From Mucilaginibacter aquaedulcis (GTDB lineage Bacteria > Bacteroidota > Bacteroidia > Sphingobacteriales > Sphingobacteriaceae), in assembly GCF_030409325.1 (NCBI RefSeq), contig NZ_JAUFPR010000002.1, positions 1,364,001-1,428,000 of the forward strand: a DNA stretch of 64,000 nucleotides, in the 5' to 3' direction. The notes below the pieces were generated by a model that did no database searches, had not been told where the DNA came from, and was given only the letters and a program-made list of their open reading frames with translations. Position numbers and translations under genes: made by a program. Within the stretch, counting starts at the first letter, position 1; each line of letters begins with the position of its first letter. Shown in pieces: positions 37,922-46,060 of this stretch.

Positions 37922-38518
37922 TTAAGGTTTATTGACGGCATTTATAGATTGCAGTAATATCGCCAAATCTAATTTAAGCGAGACGGAGCGCAGGTAAAAC
38001 AAATCGTATTTTAATTTCATACGTTCCTCATCCAATGTGGTAGTATATCCCTGCCTAACCTGAGCAAGTCCCGTTATGCCAGGCCGTATCTGGTGCCGAT
38101 TATTATAAAGGGGGATGTTTTGCAAATAGTAATCGTAAAAATTAACAGGTACAGGGCGTGGGCCAATCAAACTCATATCGCCCATCAGTACATTATACAA
38201 TTGTGGTAACTCATCCAAGCGGTACTTCCGTATAAATTTGCCGCTACGGGTAACCCGGTCATCTGCCTTTGAGGTAAGGTAGGAGGAGTCCGCATCCATA
38301 TACATGCTTCTTAATTTATATATCTTAAAAAGTTTGCCGTTTTTACCTGGGCGGAATTGATTAAAAAGCACGGATCCTGCAGAATCGAATTTGATCCAGA
38401 TAGATAAAAGCAGGAACAATACAATTAAAAAAGGAGAAAACAAAAAGATTAAAAGTAACTCTATAATTCTGCGAAAAACGAGGTATGCCGTGTTTACTTT
38501 ATTTTGTGAACCGTTCAT
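37922..38518 (-). CDS. Initiating sugar-1-phosphate transferase (bacterial sugar transferase, PglC/WcaJ type)
   Basis: A 198-residue membrane-anchored phosphoglycosyl transferase. One hydrophobic N-terminal (re-entrant) helix (about 14-40) precedes the conserved catalytic region: KIYKLRSMYMDADSS, then RKYRLDELPQLYNVLMGDMS and LIGPRPVPVNF, ending with RPGITGLAQV. The Asp-Glu pair in LDEL is the catalytic centre. This enzyme loads the first sugar phosphate on undecaprenyl phosphate, so it starts synthesis of the repeat unit. No such enzyme is present in the block at 1-19762, so this gene could serve both. Confidence 0.93.
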   Translation of the reverse strand: MNGSQNKVNTAYLVFRRIIELLLIFLFSPFLIVLFLLLSIWIKFDSAGSVLFNQFRPGKNGKLFKIYKLRSMYMDADSSYLTSKADDRVTRSGKFIRKYRLDELPQLYNVLMGDMSLIGPRPVPVNFYDYYLQNIPLYNNRHQIRPGITGLAQVRQGYTTTLDEERMKLKYDLFYLRSVSLKLDLAILLQSINAVNKP

Positions 38519-38523
38519 CGCCT

Positions 38524-39354
38524 TTAACCGATTTGTTCTTCAGTAAGTACAGCCTGTAACGAAGTAAACTCAAAGTCCTGCAAAAGCCGTTCAATTTTAC
38601 CGAAGGTTGAAGCAAGATTTGTATAATGTCTGATCGCCTTTAAGAAAGGCAATTTTACACGTGGCATCTCCGGGTCTATCTCCCAGGGGTGGATATAAAA
38701 AATGTAGGCCCTTCCTGATTTTACTACATTGTTAACTAATTGCTTATATAAAAAATAAGGTAAAAAACGCAGGTACGCGCCACCGCTGCAAGGTATATTT
38801 TTGTTAAATAACACTGCACATGACAGGGGAACTTCCATTAACCCGCTTTGTGGCGAATAAATGGTTAGGGGTGCATCGCCGATGCCATAATCAGGATGTA
38901 TGTTAGTTGGGTATACCGATGAATCATATGCAAAACCAAGTTTTTTAAGTATATCAAAGGCCCATTTTGTTGAATTTACAATCGTAAATGCAGGGGCACG
39001 ATAGCCTGCTGGTTTAATGCCGCAGGCGCGCTCTATGGCATTAACCGACTTTACTAAATCTTCTTCAAAAAAACAGGGAGTTATACCAGTTAATAGTTTG
39101 TGTGAATACCCGTGAGATGCTATTTCGTGTCCATCAACAGCAATTCTCTGTATCAGTTCCGGGTAGCGATCTGCCACCCACCCCAAAACAAAGAAAGTTG
39201 CTTTGCAATCGTACTTTTTTAATAATTCCAACAGGCGTAGAGTAGGCATTGTAACACGCCCTTCCAGATTATCCCAGTCTTCATATTTAATTTCGCTTAT
39301 TAGGTTATGGGAGCAAAACCAATCCTCTAAATCAATAGTAAAAGCATTCTTCAT
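38524..39354 (-). CDS. Polysaccharide deacetylase, exosortase-locus type
   Basis: A 276-residue NodB-fold deacetylase. The first strand FTIDLEDWF carries the catalytic-base Asp, and ASHGYSHKLL has the metal-binding His-x3-His set. The segment YRAPAFTI is the third motif, and the C-terminal part (YIFYIHPWEIDP) is the DUF3473 extension seen in deacetylases of PEP-CTERM/exosortase exopolysaccharide loci. It removes N-acetyl groups from the polymer or its precursor; no signal peptide is seen, so it may act in the cytoplasm. ATGA-coupled to the epimerase upstream, six bases from the sugar transferase. Confidence 0.88.
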   Translation of the reverse strand: MKNAFTIDLEDWFCSHNLISEIKYEDWDNLEGRVTMPTLRLLELLKKYDCKATFFVLGWVADRYPELIQRIAVDGHEIASHGYSHKLLTGITPCFFEEDLVKSVNAIERACGIKPAGYRAPAFTIVNSTKWAFDILKKLGFAYDSSVYPTNIHPDYGIGDAPLTIYSPQSGLMEVPLSCAVLFNKNIPCSGGAYLRFLPYFLYKQLVNNVVKSGRAYIFYIHPWEIDPEMPRVKLPFLKAIRHYTNLASTFGKIERLLQDFEFTSLQAVLTEEQIG

Positions 39355-40331
39355 ATTTGATAAACAGGATAACTTTTTGCATACAATTCGTTTATTATCT
39401 CATTTACAGATGTTTGCCATGAGATAACGGGTGACCAACCTGTTAATGCCCGGATCTTTTCTATACTGGGCTGCCTACTGTAAATTTCAATTTTGCCAAT
39501 CCTCTCCGGCGGTAACTTTGTATATAATATCTCCGATTTACTATTGCTTGTCTTAATAATATAACTGGCGAGTTCTTTAATAGTTGTAGTTATATTTTGA
39601 CCGATGTTATATACATCGCCCCATGCTTTGGGTTCCTGAATTAATGCCGTTACCGCGGTTAAAAAATCTTTAATGTTACAGAACCCGCGTGTTTGTAAAC
39701 CATCGCCGTACAATGTCAATGGGTTGCCTGATAGAGCTGCCTCTATAAATGTGGGTACCACCATACCGAATTCTTTACGCTGCTCCTGGCCAATGACGTT
39801 AAAGAGCCTGGCTATGATTACCGGGACACCTTTCAGATTATTATAATTAAGGCAACTTACCTCATTGGCCATCTTTGATATCACATAGGCGCTGCGCCCT
39901 TCGTTAGTGGTGTAAGCACTCAAAGGGTCTGTTTCCGCAAAAGGAACGCCCTTGGATTGCCCGTAAACTTCAGATGTGCTTGCGAAAAAGACTTTACATT
40001 TTTTTTTGTGTGCAACGTCTAACACGGCTGTCGTACTATCCAAGTTGTTTGTGAAGGTATGATGCGAATCGGCGAAAACTTTTTTTACGCCTACAGTAGC
40101 CGCTAAATGAAATATGATATCGCCTTCTGCCGCCTTATCACTCCATGATGCTTGATCTTGTACACAACAGGTTATCGTGGTTAATTGGGGGTGATCTTTA
40201 ACAGCGCTTAAATTATCAGCCGAGCCAGTAGAAAAATTATCAATGGCAATTATTTCGTAATTAAGTTTTAATAATTCTTTTGTAAGGTTTGAACCGATAA
40301 ATCCGGCCGCGCCGGTAATAATCATTTTCAT
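39351..40331 (-). CDS. NAD-dependent sugar epimerase/dehydratase
   Basis: About 326 residues from ATG at 40331; the longer frame to 40364 has no conserved leader. The Rossmann motif is IITGAAGFIGSNLTKEL (GxxGxxG), the catalytic Tyr-x3-Lys is YVISK within GRSAYVISKMANE, preceded by ASTSEVYG with the Ser/Thr of the triad. This is the short-chain extended (GalE/RmlB-like) family acting on a UDP- or dTDP-sugar. First gene of the minus-strand exopolysaccharide block and coupled by ATGA to the deacetylase, so it probably makes the sugar used there. Confidence 0.9.
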   Translation of the reverse strand: MKMIITGAAGFIGSNLTKELLKLNYEIIAIDNFSTGSADNLSAVKDHPQLTTITCCVQDQASWSDKAAEGDIIFHLAATVGVKKVFADSHHTFTNNLDSTTAVLDVAHKKKCKVFFASTSEVYGQSKGVPFAETDPLSAYTTNEGRSAYVISKMANEVSCLNYNNLKGVPVIIARLFNVIGQEQRKEFGMVVPTFIEAALSGNPLTLYGDGLQTRGFCNIKDFLTAVTALIQEPKAWGDVYNIGQNITTTIKELASYIIKTSNSKSEILYTKLPPERIGKIEIYSRQPSIEKIRALTGWSPVISWQTSVNEIINELYAKSYPVYQI

Positions 40332-40966
40332 AAACGGGGAACATATAATGCATCGAAGATACACTAAGAATTTACAATATAATTAATTTGGGCAGTATAA
40401 TAAACAAAAAAATATCCCCCGAGATAATGCTGCGAATTTGTTGCTTTAATTCAGCCTCATCACTAACACCTATCGCAAAGGCTTCTACGAACCTGGCAAC
40501 GGTTTTTAAATTTCCTTATGTATTGATAACCAACACTTTTAAAGCCTTAGAAAGTTGAGACACTCAGCTCTCAAATGGATGATTTGAATCGCTTTGGCAA
40601 TTACAGCTCAACTGTTTCTAAACTGGCGTAAATAGTATTTTCGTTTATTAGTAATAACTTGTTAAATATTTAATATCGGCACCTCGGCTAAAAACAGGGC
40701 GGCCTTCCTTTCTCTGAGATACTTCCTGAAATATTCATTGTAACAGCTGTCGGCAAACTTAAGATGGAAACTACAAAAGTTAAACTGGAAGATATAGCCA
40801 GGCTTTGGGAATTCGACACCGTTGGTGAACAGCGCTGGTTAAAGAAAAAAGAGAACACCTGAAATATCCGATTGCTCCGGGTATTTTAGGTGTTCAATTA
40901 AAATATAGATGCAGTGATAAAATGATTTAACAGTTACCGACTGTAACTGTTAAATCATTTTATAGA
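40332..40966. other. 635-base intergenic region
   Basis: Mostly AT-rich sequence. It holds a 32-codon plus-strand frame (40764-40862, product METTKVKLEDIARLWEFD onward) that might be a gene fragment but has no support, and at its right end the long perfect inverted repeat at 40917-40963. The promoter of the epimerase block should be near its left end. Confidence 0.5.
40917..40963 (-). terminator. Perfect 20-base inverted repeat at the end of the giant-gene operon
   Basis: Two perfectly complementary 20-base arms (40917-40936 and 40944-40963) enclose the loop CCGACTG, three bases past the last stop codon on the minus strand. The arms end in ATTTTAT, so it can terminate on both strands. The perfection and length of the stem are unusual for an ordinary terminator. 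Confidence 0.75.
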
Positions 40967-43900
40967 TTACTCTGGAAAGACTTCCTCCAAAATTAAACCG
41001 GCAATCCAAACCGGCTGGTCGCTGTATCTGAAATTCACGCCGACTTTCGGTGTCTGCTGGTTATTAATTACAGCATAGCCTAAGTCCGGGTCTCCGGCAA
41101 TGTAAGCGGATGTCACTGTTTTAAGAGATGTAAGGGAAATGCTATTTCCCGGTAAATTCGCAGAAAAATAATTTGTTTCCTGCCAGTTTTTATAGTAAAC
41201 CGACCGCGTGCCAGTATTATATTCATTAACCGTTAAAAGCAGCCTAACGTTGTACTCTTTAAGCGGATCAAGATTTTGGAAAATAGCCAGTGAGGTTGAA
41301 TTACCATAGGTTTGGTTAGCGATGCCGACACCAATGTCATTGACAACCGACGGAAAATAGTCATCGTTTACGTTCAGCATGTTTGATTCCGAATAACCAT
41401 TAGTAGACACAACCCCTTGCTGATAAGGCATCAAAAATTCAATGTTGGTAGTTACATTATCTCGGTCTTTCAACGCAACCGTATACGCCTGTTGATCTAT
41501 AGGGGTATTGCTTCCATTCGGATTTATGATAACGTCATTCCATCCGCTGCCCGCTAAATGCAGCTGATCAGTCAGATTAATCTGAATTTGCTTGGACAAT
41601 AAGGTCGTGTTATTTTTATTGTTAATAACAGAAAAATTTTGCAGGTCTAAGAGTTTGGTGCCTACAAAAGACTGGATGCTGGCTTTTGTAGCGTCATAGC
41701 TCAGCGTTAATGATGGGCTGGTTGCTGAGAGAATAGAATGATCTAAATACAGATATATTACACTTTTGTCTACCTCATCAATTACGCACTTCAATACATT
41801 ATAGGAAAAAGATCCGTTTGATTGTGAAGAACCGGCTGTAATAGTTTCAATAATACTGAATCCAGCTACCTGGCCCGCAGGATTCGCCATTTGATTATTG
41901 AATTTCAACTTAATCCGATCGCCCGAATAGTTGGTTTTAGCACTTTGTAATACAGGAGGATCCAGATTAACTGTTTGTGTTGTTTCTCCCGGCGAAAAAG
42001 CAAATTCGGAGTATCCAAAATCTTTTTTGGTCCTTATCTTATAATAATAAGTTGTATCAGCTGTTAAACCGAAATCAGTATAGCTTCTGGAGGTGGAAGG
42101 CGGGCTTGCTAAATACTGGTAAGTTCCATTTGATGTTAATGACCTGTATATTTCAAAATTATCTATTTTACTTTGTTCCGCTGCCGACAAATTCCACTTC
42201 AACGTAATACCATTGCTGGTAACTTCCGCGGCGGAGAAATTATCCGGAGATGCCAAAGTACTCAGTGTGGTGATGCCGATAGTATCTGATAATTCAGAGG
42301 TAAAAGCCCCTAATTGGAAACCGATTTTAAAGAAGTAGTTCTCACCCTGCGACAAGTTGGTCAATACGTATTCGCCGTTGTCAATATACTCACTTACCAC
42401 CTGTTCAAAACCTCCGTCAGGAGTGTTACTTTGATAAATTTTGGTAAGATTACCTCCAATGTTCCTATCAATCCACGCTAATTTAATGGTATTATAGGAT
42501 ATCGCTTCGACTTCTACTTTTTGCGGGTCTATCAATCTTGGCACACCTATATTTATTGTTTTAAAAATGCGCGGACATTCTGTTATTTCAACATTAACAA
42601 ATTTTCCGTTGCTATCCGATGCAGCCTGAACAAGACTGCTGAGCGGAGTGCTGTCTTTGCGGAATTCAGCATCTTCGAAATGAGTAACCGTGATAGTATT
42701 TTCTGATGGAGTTATTCGTAAAGTAGCTTGTAATGTTTGAAAAGATGTTGAATCCAGCCATGCAATTAATAAAGTATCTGTATCGCTTTTTTTGTAAGCC
42801 GCAACCCATAACCGCGGATCACTTTCGACAAATGTAATTTCATTAACTAACCTCTCCCCCTTTTTGATAACTAAGTGAGAAAACTGATATCCATCCGTCA
42901 CATTGATAAACGACGTGACATAATAAAAGGAAGGCAGTGGATATCGGGTAAGGTTAGAGGCGACATCGATACCATCAACATAACCGGAAGTTATGAACGG
43001 TGCAGTATTGTAATAGTTGGCAGATCCATCGGTATCAATGTGTACAACTACCTGTGTGTTGGCATACCAATACTGATTAAATACGTCAATTTCCATCCAT
43101 TGGCCAATGATAAAGGAGCGAATCAGCCAAAAGCTTTTGTGCCGTTGGCGTGTAGGTAAATCGCGGTAGTTCGGCGAATAAACTCCACCGTAGTGTTCAT
43201 CGTAGCCATATTCTGACAGAAAGAACTCACACTTCTGTAATTGCCTGTTTCTGAAATCAATGAATTTTTGAATAGTAGGCATGTAATCTCCCTGCTCCGG
43301 CGGGATACCATGTGCATCGCCTGAACCTGTTCCCCCGGCTTGCGAACCTCCCGTTGAGTTATAGTAGTGAACACTGATAAAATCAATAGGATAATCCCCA
43401 TAACCTCTGTTGGTGTCCCACCAGAGCATCATGATCTTAATATAACCTATATTATCAGAAATAGCCAAACCGGCATTACCCATTTTCATCGTAGGATCAG
43501 CGGCGCGGAACCCATAGCCTGCACCCATCTGTCCTTTATGACCATCGTAAATAGCCGACATGATAGCGGCCATTTCAGTTGCCGAATGATATCCGTTTGC
43601 TCCGGTCCAATACGCATCTTTTTCATTACCAAACTCTACATACTCCAGCAAATCAAGTCCTACCGCAAATGGCTCATCGGCTTCATATTGCACATAGTTC
43701 AGATCTACTTCCTTATTACGACCATATCTTGCAGCCACATTATAGGCAAGCCGGGCATAATGGGTGTAGCTAAACGGAGACGTCGTCACATTCAAATCCA
43801 TAGGATTCAGCCCAGGATCTACCGGTTTCGCCAAGCCGGCCGATGCGTAACCGGTATCTCTCAAATATAAAGGTGAATTATTTAAGGTAAATAACACTTT

Positions 43901-45298
43901 CTGATTCCTGGACTTATATTCAGTCAGTTCAGTATCCCAGTTCCAAACGTGAGAGGACGCAAACACAAAACGGACCTCATCGGCTGTTTTATTGTAACCC
44001 TGCCCCTGCGCGTGCCAATTCCCGTTTTGCCGAAATATCCAATCCGATTCTACGTAACATCTAAAAAATCCTGACACCTGGCGTGTCATATCCGGATCTT
44101 CCTGCACGAAGCCGTTGGTACCCAAGTATTGTTCGAATGTGCGGACAGGAACAGTTTTCTTATATTTAATTCCGGAAACTGTTCCACGCTGAGCCCGCTT
44201 ACCATAAAATAGCAATCCTTTAATAGAGTATTGCTTGGTTCTGAAAGCCAGCTGCACGTACCTGATATTGGAGGAATATAAGGAATTTACGGATAGCTTT
44301 GTCCAAACTCCGTGAGCAATTGAAGTACTTAACGAAGTAACCGTATTCCAAAATACACCATTGTTTGATGTGTTAATATCACATTCACCATTGGCTTCGA
44401 GCCAGACATAGATATAATCAATATCCCATTGCGCCTCGAGATCGATCAGTAAGTCCCACGATGGCCGGTTATATTGCGGCATATCACCCACACCGAAATT
44501 GATAATGCCGAACCCTACGGTAGGCGGGCTGCCTTCAGGTATACCAGCATTATCAACAATACCTGTCAGATCGGCTAAATGATATTCGTACATTTTTTGT
44601 CCGGTATCCGGATCTTTATCAATTACTAATGCATTGCCAAATATCGCATCTGGATTTAAGGGAATAATTGCTGACGCCGAAGCTGAAACCACGTCATTAG
44701 CTGGTGTGGTGAATGAAATAATGTTAGAAGCAAGAGAACTCTTCAACTTACTGTTAATTATTGTTTCGGCTACTACCGTTACATAGTATTTATGATTGGG
44801 AAGAAGCCCGGTTATCACAATCTGTTCTGGTGACCCGGGAGCCTGCGGAACCATGTTTTGCCTGAACCGTGGCAGGTCATTAATACTGTAGTTAATATCG
44901 ATTGCGCTTTCAGAATAATAAACTACATATCTTGTTGCTGGTTCAGCAGGGTCTGCGGGATTTCCCATCGGTGCAGACCACTTAATTTTAGCACCGTTGC
45001 TATCAACAATATAAAGTGACAAATCGGTAATCTTTTGCGGATTGAGAAACGCTATAGCCGGAGTGAGTATTGTAGAACTCCAGAATATACCTGTGTCATC
45101 TACATAATATTCCAGAAGCGTTGTTGTATTGGGTGCCGTCTCGATCACCACCTTACCAAAATTATTTTCCGGTAACAACACTTGATGTCCGCCAACGCTG
45201 TCCTGAACAACAAGCAGCTTCCCGACTTCGCCTTTGGTTGGAGTACTTACAATCAGAGTGGTATCTTTGGTTAACTTGATTTTATTTAATTTTGACAT
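40967..45298 (-). CDS. Giant modular protein: phage-tail-like, FN3, discoidin-like, clan GH-A glycosidase
   Basis: A 1443-residue protein without a signal peptide. Order: phage-tail-like beta module (1-85, with GKLLVVQDSVGGHQVLLPE), FN3 (85-200), discoidin-like sandwich (245-365), a TIM-barrel glycosidase core (about 375-760), FN3 repeats (about 920-1010 and 1010-1110), and a beta-rich tail with no recognised motif. In the barrel YVEFGNEKDAYW gives the probable acid/base Glu559 and FFLSEYGYD the nucleophile Glu696, the clan GH-A spacing. It would cut or bind a glycan. Last gene of the minus-strand run. The lack of an export signal in so adhesin-like a protein is odd. Confidence 0.75.
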   Translation of the reverse strand: MSKLNKIKLTKDTTLIVSTPTKGEVGKLLVVQDSVGGHQVLLPENNFGKVVIETAPNTTTLLEYYVDDTGIFWSSTILTPAIAFLNPQKITDLSLYIVDSNGAKIKWSAPMGNPADPAEPATRYVVYYSESAIDINYSINDLPRFRQNMVPQAPGSPEQIVITGLLPNHKYYVTVVAETIINSKLKSSLASNIISFTTPANDVVSASASAIIPLNPDAIFGNALVIDKDPDTGQKMYEYHLADLTGIVDNAGIPEGSPPTVGFGIINFGVGDMPQYNRPSWDLLIDLEAQWDIDYIYVWLEANGECDINTSNNGVFWNTVTSLSTSIAHGVWTKLSVNSLYSSNIRYVQLAFRTKQYSIKGLLFYGKRAQRGTVSGIKYKKTVPVRTFEQYLGTNGFVQEDPDMTRQVSGFFRCYVESDWIFRQNGNWHAQGQGYNKTADEVRFVFASSHVWNWDTELTEYKSRNQKVLFTLNNSPLYLRDTGYASAGLAKPVDPGLNPMDLNVTTSPFSYTHYARLAYNVAARYGRNKEVDLNYVQYEADEPFAVGLDLLEYVEFGNEKDAYWTGANGYHSATEMAAIMSAIYDGHKGQMGAGYGFRAADPTMKMGNAGLAISDNIGYIKIMMLWWDTNRGYGDYPIDFISVHYYNSTGGSQAGGTGSGDAHGIPPEQGDYMPTIQKFIDFRNRQLQKCEFFLSEYGYDEHYGGVYSPNYRDLPTRQRHKSFWLIRSFIIGQWMEIDVFNQYWYANTQVVVHIDTDGSANYYNTAPFITSGYVDGIDVASNLTRYPLPSFYYVTSFINVTDGYQFSHLVIKKGERLVNEITFVESDPRLWVAAYKKSDTDTLLIAWLDSTSFQTLQATLRITPSENTITVTHFEDAEFRKDSTPLSSLVQAASDSNGKFVNVEITECPRIFKTINIGVPRLIDPQKVEVEAISYNTIKLAWIDRNIGGNLTKIYQSNTPDGGFEQVVSEYIDNGEYVLTNLSQGENYFFKIGFQLGAFTSELSDTIGITTLSTLASPDNFSAAEVTSNGITLKWNLSAAEQSKIDNFEIYRSLTSNGTYQYLASPPSTSRSYTDFGLTADTTYYYKIRTKKDFGYSEFAFSPGETTQTVNLDPPVLQSAKTNYSGDRIKLKFNNQMANPAGQVAGFSIIETITAGSSQSNGSFSYNVLKCVIDEVDKSVIYLYLDHSILSATSPSLTLSYDATKASIQSFVGTKLLDLQNFSVINNKNNTTLLSKQIQINLTDQLHLAGSGWNDVIINPNGSNTPIDQQAYTVALKDRDNVTTNIEFLMPYQQGVVSTNGYSESNMLNVNDDYFPSVVNDIGVGIANQTYGNSTSLAIFQNLDPLKEYNVRLLLTVNEYNTGTRSVYYKNWQETNYFSANLPGNSISLTSLKTVTSAYIAGDPDLGYAVINNQQTPKVGVNFRYSDQPVWIAGLILEEVFPE

Positions 45299-45319
45299 GA
45301 GCTTTTAAGATTTTTTAAT

Positions 45320-45865
45320 TTATATTCCGTCTTCGATCCGTGCATTTCCATCGGCATCCGGAACGATATAGGTAAAAGAAGGATTGTCACCACCTGATGG
45401 GGGCGTAGTGCTGCCGGTTGTGGTCATAATGATTTCACTAGTCCAAACTGTCTGATCGGGCAAATTATACCAGGCAAGTTTAGCGATGGTTCCGGTGCTG
45501 GTATTCATCATGTCTGTAAGCCCCACGTTCTTATCCGCCAGTTGAATCTGATTTTGTCCGGGTGACTGATTATGAACAATTAATATCCCGTAACGGCCAG
45601 GAGTTTTATCTCCTACGTCAAGCAATATGCTTGTAGTCGCCACAACGTTTTCAATACCACCGGAAACAAGCAATCTTCCGGTAAGGTCAGGCTGAATGAC
45701 TTTGAAGTCATATTGGGTCAAACCCTGTTCAAAACGATCCCTTAACAATTTGATTAATAGCCGCAAGCCGCTTCCTGTCGTCTTTGGGTTGTTTTCACTG
45801 TCTGGTACGATGGATTTGATTATTCCATCAATAAAACCATCTGTAATAGGAGGAATATTTGCCAT
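45320..45865 (-). CDS. Phage-tail-like small beta protein
   Basis: A 181-residue protein with no signal peptide or membrane helix. A short helical N-terminal part (MANIPPITDGFIDGIIKSI) is followed by a beta-rich body with LVSGGIENVVATTSILLDVG and GILIVHNQSPGQNQIQLAD, strand patterns shared with the first module of the next gene and common in phage tail-fibre-like proteins. It is encoded 21 bases upstream of the giant glycosidase-bearing gene. A degenerate copy of its N-terminus seems to lie just upstream. Function unknown; an assembly or attachment partner of the giant protein is an inference. Confidence 0.6.
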   Translation of the reverse strand: MANIPPITDGFIDGIIKSIVPDSENNPKTTGSGLRLLIKLLRDRFEQGLTQYDFKVIQPDLTGRLLVSGGIENVVATTSILLDVGDKTPGRYGILIVHNQSPGQNQIQLADKNVGLTDMMNTSTGTIAKLAWYNLPDQTVWTSEIIMTTTGSTTPPSGGDNPSFTYIVPDADGNARIEDGI

Positions 45866-45898
45866 ATTTTAATTTTTTATAGAGTATAAGATTGGTTT

Positions 45899-46037
45899 TT
45901 AATAGATACAGGAACCGTACAACACGGTAACATTTGTCCATAATCCTGGCTGTGTTAACTTTAACAAGTCAATTGATAAGCCCGCCACGAGCGTGATTAA
46001 AGCTATTGTTCATCCTAATCGGTGTTATATTTGTCAT
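45899..46037 (-). pseudogene. Possible decayed copy of the tail-like gene
   Basis: The minus strand begins with MTNITPIRMN, close to the MANIPPIT opening of the following gene. It soon stops, while another frame continues with LSIDLLKLTQPGLWTNVTVL before ending in TAA. The two could be joined by a frameshift. It fills the 195-base gap between two genes of the operon. A chance resemblance over seven residues cannot be excluded. Confidence 0.3.
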
Positions 46038-46060
46038 AATTTTCAATTCGATAGAAGTTG

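Noticed and set aside
40764-40862. 32-codon plus-strand frame before the long hairpin
   Set aside because: Too short and without homology evidence; kept only as a note in the intergenic entry.
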